The translations under genes and the position numbers were made by a program. Below, piece after piece: positions 7,288 to 12,160 of a DNA stretch of 12,160 nt. This DNA comes from JAKVCB01 sp963578605 (GTDB lineage: Bacteria; Planctomycetota; Planctomycetia; Pirellulales; Lacipirellulaceae). The notes below the pieces were generated by a model, which was given only the letters and a program-made list of their open reading frames with translations, was not told where the DNA came from and made no database searches. The stretch spans positions 1-12,160 of the forward strand of contig CAUZEA010000141.1 of assembly GCA_963578605.1 (NCBI GenBank). Direction: 5' to 3'. How positions within the stretch are numbered: the first letter of the stretch is position 1; every line of letters starts with the position of its first letter.

Positions 7288-8259
7288 ATGACACTACTAG
7301 ATGACAAGTCGCTTGTTTTCGGCATCGATTTGGAAGCCTGTGAGGAACTAACCCTCGTTACGTCCCATGAAAGCCTTCACCAGGCAAAACGCATCTGGTT
7401 ACACCTTTGCAATATCGACGACGTGATTGAGTCATGGCTGCAAGACCACTCGGCGCTGGAACCGGACCAGCATGCCATTCTTTTTTCCGAGGCAGACCGT
7501 CCCCGGTTTTTCGCCAACAACGACGATTTGTTGCTGGTGTTTCGCGCAATTAATTGCAACCCAGGAAGCAATCCCGAAGATATGGTCGCGCTTCATATTT
7601 ATGCTTCTGCTGACCGCATGATCAGCATCCGTCACAAGAAAGTTATTGCAGTCGATGATACAAAAATAGTTCTGTTAAAACGCGGAAAACCCACAAGGAC
7701 TGGCGAGGTACTCGCTTCGATCTGTGAGAAGATTGCCGATCGAATTTCCGACACGATCGAAACCATGGAAGATGAAGCCGATGAGCTTGAAGACCGGGTT
7801 GTAAATAATGAAAGCAGACAACTCCGAGTTCAGCTGGCGGCATTTCGCAGGAAAACAATCACGCTGCGGCGTTTTCTTGCTCCCCAGCGAGAAACTTTTG
7901 CCCACCTGGCAGTCCATACCTGTTCCTGGCTGCTTCCCGAAGATCACCGCATCCTCCGCGAGTCGTCCGAAATGATTACCAAGGCGTGCGAAGACCTCGA
8001 TTCGCTTCGCGAGCATGCGGTCATAACTCAAGAAGAACTTGCCAGCCGCCTTGGAGAAAGAATGGAACGTGTCACCTGTTTGTTGACCATGGTCGCCACA
8101 ATCTTTCTCCCTTTGGGATTCCTCACCGGGCTGATGGGTATCAACGTGGGCGGAATGCCAGGGATCCACGACTCAAGTGCTTTTTGGATTTTCTGCAGCC
8201 TTCTTGCGGTGATTCTGGCGATCGAATTGGTGATCTTCCGCATGAACAAATGGCTTTAG
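7288..8259 (+). CDS. CorA family divalent metal ion transporter, ZntB-like
   Basis: A 323-residue protein of normal length for the CorA/ZntB superfamily, whose members form pentameric channels or transporters for Mg2+, Co2+ or Zn2+ in the inner membrane. Residues 1-260 form the cytoplasmic domain: an alpha/beta part (about 8-125) with the conserved DDLLLVFRAIN and ALHIYASADRMISIRHKK segments, then long charged helices (about 138-262, e.g. the acidic METMEDEADELEDR-like stretch near 157-170) that line the funnel. Two helices end the protein (about 264-283 and 298-317), followed by the short basic tail RMNKWL. The signature loop after the first helix reads GLMGINVGGMPG (281-292), so the usual GMN is GIN, and NVGGMPG is the form typical of ZntB. 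Zinc rather than magnesium is therefore a reasonable guess, but direction and ion cannot be read from the sequence. The ATG at 7288 has no clear ribosome binding site. Confidence 0.9.
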   Translation: MTLLDDKSLVFGIDLEACEELTLVTSHESLHQAKRIWLHLCNIDDVIESWLQDHSALEPDQHAILFSEADRPRFFANNDDLLLVFRAINCNPGSNPEDMVALHIYASADRMISIRHKKVIAVDDTKIVLLKRGKPTRTGEVLASICEKIADRISDTIETMEDEADELEDRVVNNESRQLRVQLAAFRRKTITLRRFLAPQRETFAHLAVHTCSWLLPEDHRILRESSEMITKACEDLDSLREHAVITQEELASRLGERMERVTCLLTMVATIFLPLGFLTGLMGINVGGMPGIHDSSAFWIFCSLLAVILAIELVIFRMNKWL

Positions 8260-8278
8260 CGGCGTGAAAACTGCCGCT
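8258..8278 (+). terminator. possible terminator hairpin at the end of the metal transporter gene
   Basis: AGCGGC at 8258-8263 pairs perfectly with GCCGCT at 8273-8278 around a 9-nt loop; the left arm overlaps the TAG stop codon. Two flanking G-U pairs could lengthen it. There is no T run after it. Confidence 0.35.
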
Positions 8279-8448
8279 GGCCAAACCGGCTTGCTACCCC
8301 TTACCCTCGGTAGGCGGTCTGCAACCAGGTGCCCGTAACCAGACGCCTGGCTGGAAATCAAAAGAATCGTCGCCAGATATTGACTCCACCCCACCATTTC
8401 CCGACCCTTCTGGGCTTGGTTAAATCAGGCAGCTTCGAGTAAAACGTG

Positions 8449-8478
8449 CCCCGGGTGCTGCGGCATCAGGGCCCGGGG
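8449..8478 (+). promoter_or_regulatory. GC-only stem-loop in the leader of the small membrane protein gene
   Basis: CCCCGGG at 8449-8455 and CCCGGGG at 8472-8478 are perfectly complementary with a 16-nt loop. The right arm ends 23 bases before the ATG at 8502 and about 10 bases before its AAGG ribosome site. It may influence translation or message stability, or stop transcription; no T run follows on the plus strand. The role is a guess. Confidence 0.4.
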
Positions 8479-8501
8479 TCGCTAGCAAAAAGGTGGCGTG
8501 C

Positions 8502-8903
8502 ATGCAGTTTGGTCGTACGATTAGTCTTTTGTTTACCGCCGGTGCGCTAGGTGGTCTTTTCTGTAGCCTGGTCGCCTGGCTACTGGGTGACCTCGGCATC
8601 AGCCGGGGTCTGGGTGTTCAAATGACCCCTCTCCTCGTGGCTCCCTGGCTCTACCAGCGAATCGTTTGGGGAGGAATGTGGGGCATGCTCTTCGCCCTGC
8701 CGCTTTCGATGCATTGGCTAACCCGCGGCCTCACCCTCAGCCTGCTCCCCAGCTTCGTCCAACTTTTTTTCATCTACCCTGTCGTACTCCGCCAAGGTGC
8801 TTTGGGGACCGAACTTGGCGCCCTGACACCCGTTTTTGTACTTCTGGTGAACGGGGTGTGGGGCGTCGTCGCAGCGTGGTGGTTACAGATGATCCGCGGT
8901 TGA
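8502..8903 (+). CDS. uncharacterised four-helix membrane protein
   Basis: A 133-residue hydrophobic protein that I cannot assign to a named family. The ATG at 8502 is preferred over a GTG three codons earlier because AAGG at 8490-8493 gives normal spacing of 8 bases. Four membrane segments are visible: about 5-29 (rich in Gly and Leu), 52-70 (IVWGGMWGMLFALPL), 77-96 and 107-130. Loops are short; a Pro-rich MTPLLVAPWLYQR precedes the second helix, and GALTPVFVLLVNGVWGVVAA forms the last one. The repeated Gly/Trp motifs (WGGMWGM, NGVWGVVAAWW) and the coherent helix pattern argue for a real, conserved protein. It converges on the autotransporter gene with 99 bases between the stop codons. Confidence 0.72.
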   Translation: MQFGRTISLLFTAGALGGLFCSLVAWLLGDLGISRGLGVQMTPLLVAPWLYQRIVWGGMWGMLFALPLSMHWLTRGLTLSLLPSFVQLFFIYPVVLRQGALGTELGALTPVFVLLVNGVWGVVAAWWLQMIRG

Positions 8904-9002
8904 CCCGCTTGCTGCGCAAATCACACCCGATCGATTGGCCGGCCTGATGGAGAAAGAAATCACTACCTAATCGCGACGAAACTACCGACGCCAAGGGGAG
9001 TG

Positions 9003-12000
9003 TTACCAGCGAATTTCCGCACCGCCTGAACCAACCCCAAACGATTGGTAGCCGTTCACTTGCCAGTCGTAGTTTGCGAAGAAACTAAATCGCGGCCTGA
9101 TCTGCCAGTCAAACCCGGCACCCAGCAAGGCCCAGTCTCGTCCCAGTGACAAACCTTCGATTGCGAAGGTCGGATCCCATCCGCCTTGAAAACTGGCACC
9201 TACAATTGGCGAGGTCTCATGAAGCAGTTCATGGATCCACTGTGCGCGAAGCTCCCAGGTGGGGCCCCAAAACGACCCTGCGAGTCGTCCACCCAGCATC
9301 ATACGAAAACTGTTGAAACTAAAATCGTCGACGACCAGGTTAATCGAATCGGCACCCGTCTCGGTAAAACCGTCCTGACCGAAATACACATACTGCAGCG
9401 CCCCGTAAGGCTGGAAGAACAGGTTCGAAAGTCCATAGGTCAGTCCGTGTTCGGTGTATATACCAGCCTGCCACCCGTCGTGGTCCCCATCCGCCTGACG
9501 GACCGGAGATAGAAAGCTGATCTGCCGCCTTGACTCGTACTGATCGTGCCCAAACCCGGCTACGACCATCGAGTAACCAAGGCCATAGTCGTGCGTGAGG
9601 TAAGCCCCACCAAAGTTATTTTCTGTGGTAACCGTGTCATCCGGATCGCCAACATCAATTGTTGACTGGCTGTAATTAAAGAACATCCCCACGTTTGACT
9701 CAAAATCAAGATTTCTTTGGATGCCGGCAAGCCACCCGTTCTGCGTATAATCAAAACCGTGGGCGTTACAGTCACCGGTGGCATCGCCACCGAGTCGCCC
9801 GACAGCAACCCAACCACTCCAGGCTGCCTCGGCCGCGGGTTGACCATGCCGAAAAAGACTTTCGTTATCAGTTCGGCCGTAACGCCACATCGATGTCGGA
9901 GCGGGACAAAGTGCCAGCCCATTTGGTCGCAAGCGGGTCCCGATCAGTTGAAACATGTTTGTCGTAGCCTGAACCCCAACGCTTGAAGCAGACCCAAAAA
10001 CAGCCCCGTCGAGTTCGTCGTATGCCGGGGCTTGATCGGTAAGTGCAAGGATTGCCGCGGTAACCGTATTCATGTCGAGGTCTTTGGGAGGAATACCTGA
10101 CGATGTCTGGTTGGAAAAGTAATCCCCCATCACAAAATTATTGTGGCAGAAGTGGTCAATCCCCTGGTAAAAGTCCCCTTCCTCGATCACAAACCCGTAA
10201 GCGGTTCCTGTGTGAAACGGCTCCAACTTATACCTTCCGCTGTGGGAACCGCCGGTAAGCGTCAGTATTGAGAAATCTGTAGTTACAACGACAGAACTCG
10301 CCTCGATAAACGGGACTTGCTCGCCTACTACAAACGGGGTACCTGCTGAGGCATTTACAACGAGCGATCCGTCAACAATAACGGCCGTGCCGTCAGCAAG
10401 AATCTTACTGTTTTCGTAACTGCCACCGGTGCGTTGCATTTCGATGTCGATCGCGCCACCGTTGTTGTCAAAATTACCCGTCAAGTGAAGCGTGCCGTAC
10501 GGGTCGCTCGAACTGCCGGGCTGGATCGTCCCACCAAGGCCCACCGGACCATTATTCGTAACGTCCCCATCGATAGTGCCAACACCTTTTAAAACACCTG
10601 TGTCGACGGTAACGTTGCTGTTGAACATGTTACCTGCTAGACCGTCATTCTCCAACTGAAGGGTCCCGCCACTGATCGTGGTACCGCCGGGGTTAGTTAC
10701 TGTAAAATCACTGTCTTCAACCGCAAGTGTTCCATTTTCAACAGCGACCGTTGCTGCCGTGACGGTTGAATCGCTGTTGAATGTGAGGGTTCCGGTATTC
10801 TTTTTCTGCAATTCGGCGATGTCATTCAACGTGCCGCCAAAAACTCTGTCGGACGTAGTGTCGTAGACAACATTTTTATTACTGGCGTCAAAAACCCCTG
10901 AGGGGCCAATCAAAACGAACGTGATATCACCCGCGCCAATGAAGTCGACTTCCGTAAATTCGGCCGGTTCGAATCCCCCAAAGCTCGGGTCCACGGTCGC
11001 GTCCTGGTCGACTTCAAACGTACTGATATTGCTCGAAATACCCTTGAGATCGACACTCATCATGCCGTCTCCGGTGATCGTGACTGGCGTCCACATGAAG
11101 ATGTGACCGCCAGCCGGAACACCAGGATCGTACCATTCAATTTGCCCATCCGACGATTCCACCTCGAGCGGATAGGTTAGTGTCAAGCCGGAGCTGACAA
11201 TTAACAAAGTCCCTTCGTTTGCCAACTTGACTGTACCGCCGACACCAAGGCTATCGTCAAAATTGATTCCCAGCTTGCCGTCCTCGATATTCGTTCCACC
11301 GGTGTAGGTATTGTGCCCTGTGAGCCGCTGGGTGTAGGTCCCCTGCTTCGTGAGCTCTCCACTCCCGCTGATTATTCCGCCGAACTCCTCGTCGACACTT
11401 TCAGAGGCTCCCTGCAAGGTCAGGTTTGCACCAGGCTCCAGGACAACACTCCCCAGGGCTCCGGTTGACTTCAATAGACCAATCGTCTCGGAATCGTCGA
11501 CCTGAAAAATACCACCTAAAGTAAAGTTCACAATTCCGTTGTCAAAGATGGCCTGGCCACCCGCTGCAACCAGCGTGCCATCTTCGATCTGGGTTTCCGC
11601 TCTGTAGCTGTTCGCGCCAGCAAGAGTTACCGTCTGGGTGCCCGTTTTCGTAATGCCACCGTTACCTGTAATCGCCCCGCCGAGCGTAAGATTGAATACC
11701 GAGTTGCCACCCACGGCCAGCCTATTGGTGCTTAAAAATTTAATGGTATTGGTAAGGAAAACGTCTGTCCCCTCGGCCTCAAGCGTGCCTCCATTATCGG
11801 CAACTTCGATCTGGCTTCCGCCGAGTGCCTGACCACTTGTTACGGCCAGGGTTCCTTCAAAGATTCGCGTTTTTGAATAGCTGCTTCTGGTGCTTGCGGC
11901 GAGACTATCATTCGAGAGCATGAGTTTTTTCGTCGGCGAATCCATAATCATGGCAACCGAGTTGCTACGAATTGTCCCTCCCAGTGCAATATCCTCATTG

Positions 12001-12160
12001 CCACCCACCTTAAGTTCCTTCCCGGACTGGATATCGAACCCGTTTGGAATCGCATTCGCCACCGTAAATGGGATAGACGCTTCGAGCGTGTTGGAAAGAC
12101 TGTCGGGAGAACTGTAGGGATCGGTATAGATCTTCACTTGATTTGCGGAGGCATCGCCGA
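9003..12160 (-). CDS. autotransporter, type V secretion, with passenger repeats and C-terminal beta-barrel (5' end outside window)
   Basis: At least 1050 residues are visible. A GTG at 12137 could be taken for a start, but the frame continues without a stop to the window edge (GDASANQ before it), there is no signal peptide, and the sequence there is already passenger-like, so the true start lies beyond 12160. The passenger is Gly/Asn/Thr-rich with four passenger-associated repeat (PATR)-like units between 11936 and 10718, each ending in (E)DGTL or similar; two are strong (GGITKTGTQTVTLAGANSY and ELTKQGTYTQRLTGHNTY). A GTIDGDV..IQPGSS..GNFDNNGG module follows at about 10590-10280, similar to one in the 513-2684 protein. 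A helical linker (AYDELDGAVFGSASSVG, about 10035-9935) then leads into a beta-barrel of some 270 residues from WSGWVAVGRLGG to the end. The last residue is Trp, the typical terminal aromatic of outer-membrane barrels. It should carry its passenger to the cell surface. No cleavage site or enzymatic domain is visible, so the passenger's role is unknown. Confidence 0.9.
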   Translation of the reverse strand, partial: GDASANQVKIYTDPYSSPDSLSNTLEASIPFTVANAIPNGFDIQSGKELKVGGNEDIALGGTIRSNSVAMIMDSPTKKLMLSNDSLAASTRSSYSKTRIFEGTLAVTSGQALGGSQIEVADNGGTLEAEGTDVFLTNTIKFLSTNRLAVGGNSVFNLTLGGAITGNGGITKTGTQTVTLAGANSYRAETQIEDGTLVAAGGQAIFDNGIVNFTLGGIFQVDDSETIGLLKSTGALGSVVLEPGANLTLQGASESVDEEFGGIISGSGELTKQGTYTQRLTGHNTYTGGTNIEDGKLGINFDDSLGVGGTVKLANEGTLLIVSSGLTLTYPLEVESSDGQIEWYDPGVPAGGHIFMWTPVTITGDGMMSVDLKGISSNISTFEVDQDATVDPSFGGFEPAEFTEVDFIGAGDITFVLIGPSGVFDASNKNVVYDTTSDRVFGGTLNDIAELQKKNTGTLTFNSDSTVTAATVAVENGTLAVEDSDFTVTNPGGTTISGGTLQLENDGLAGNMFNSNVTVDTGVLKGVGTIDGDVTNNGPVGLGGTIQPGSSSDPYGTLHLTGNFDNNGGAIDIEMQRTGGSYENSKILADGTAVIVDGSLVVNASAGTPFVVGEQVPFIEASSVVVTTDFSILTLTGGSHSGRYKLEPFHTGTAYGFVIEEGDFYQGIDHFCHNNFVMGDYFSNQTSSGIPPKDLDMNTVTAAILALTDQAPAYDELDGAVFGSASSVGVQATTNMFQLIGTRLRPNGLALCPAPTSMWRYGRTDNESLFRHGQPAAEAAWSGWVAVGRLGGDATGDCNAHGFDYTQNGWLAGIQRNLDFESNVGMFFNYSQSTIDVGDPDDTVTTENNFGGAYLTHDYGLGYSMVVAGFGHDQYESRRQISFLSPVRQADGDHDGWQAGIYTEHGLTYGLSNLFFQPYGALQYVYFGQDGFTETGADSINLVVDDFSFNSFRMMLGGRLAGSFWGPTWELRAQWIHELLHETSPIVGASFQGGWDPTFAIEGLSLGRDWALLGAGFDWQIRPRFSFFANYDWQVNGYQSFGVGSGGAEIRW
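10718..11936 (-). repeat. four PATR-like protein repeats in the autotransporter passenger
   Basis: Units lie at about 11820-11936, 11548-11667, 11262-11370 and 10718-10815. Each has the form K-x-G-x-x-T-(L)-x-(G)-x-N-(T/S)-Y followed by T-x-(I/V)-(E/F)-(D/E/N)-G-(T/K)-L. The second and third match the family pattern well; the first and last are degenerate. They mark turns of a beta-helix. The DNA itself is too diverged to be a recent duplication. Confidence 0.65.

Noticed and set aside
7284..7289. TATAAT overlapping the ATG of the metal transporter gene
   Set aside because: No -35 or TG extension lies at the right distance, and a transcript from it would start inside the coding region, where no better start codon exists. 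I take it as chance.
8937..8944. GGCCGGCC palindrome between two converging genes
   Set aside because: It is an 8-bp palindrome only, with no stem-loop or T run; not enough for a terminator.
12135..12137. GTG as start of the autotransporter
   Set aside because: The frame is open upstream to the window edge and no signal peptide follows the GTG.

Overview
The window looks like a chromosomal segment of a planctomycete, or another member of the PVC superphylum (a Gram-negative-type bacterium with an outer membrane). This rests on a long secreted protein ending in a PEP-CTERM sorting signal, a very large autotransporter with passenger-associated repeats and a C-terminal beta-barrel, a polysaccharide lyase of the exo-rhamnogalacturonan type, long intergenic stretches and mostly weak ribosome binding sites. 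The assignment is inferred from gene content; there is no rRNA or marker gene to prove it. Verrucomicrobiota remain possible.

Layout, left to right. Positions 1-512 hold no convincing gene but contain a 3 x 15-bp tandem repeat. A secreted zincin-like protein with a beta-helix-like body and a PEP-CTERM tail follows (about 513-2684, +). Next are a small DUF4870-type membrane protein (2926-3300, +), a 568-bp stretch without a gene, and a secreted DUF1579-like protein (3869-4396, +) with a good promoter and Shine-Dalgarno. Converging on it from the right is an exo-rhamnogalacturonan lyase-like gene (4463-6892, -), cut in two by a single in-frame amber codon at 6290-6292. After a 395-bp divergent intergenic region come a CorA/ZntB-type divalent metal transporter (7288-8259, +) and an unrecognised four-helix membrane protein (8502-8903, +). 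The window ends with the 3' part of a giant autotransporter on the minus strand (9003 to beyond 12160), whose start lies outside.

The genes do not form an obvious operon: each has its own intergenic region and orientation changes three times. What links several of them is the cell surface. Two large proteins, at opposite ends of the window and on opposite strands, carry a recognisably similar passenger module, but one ends in a PEP-CTERM signal and the other in an outer-membrane beta-barrel. The lyase and the DUF1579-like protein are also exported. The most checkable oddity is the amber codon in the lyase gene: both halves are intact and in the same frame, so this is either a very recent nonsense mutation, a base-calling error, or readthrough. 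Three other genes here end in TAG, so a reassigned genetic code is unlikely. I found no CRISPR array, tRNA, rRNA, transposase or phage gene, and no clear undescribed multi-gene system.
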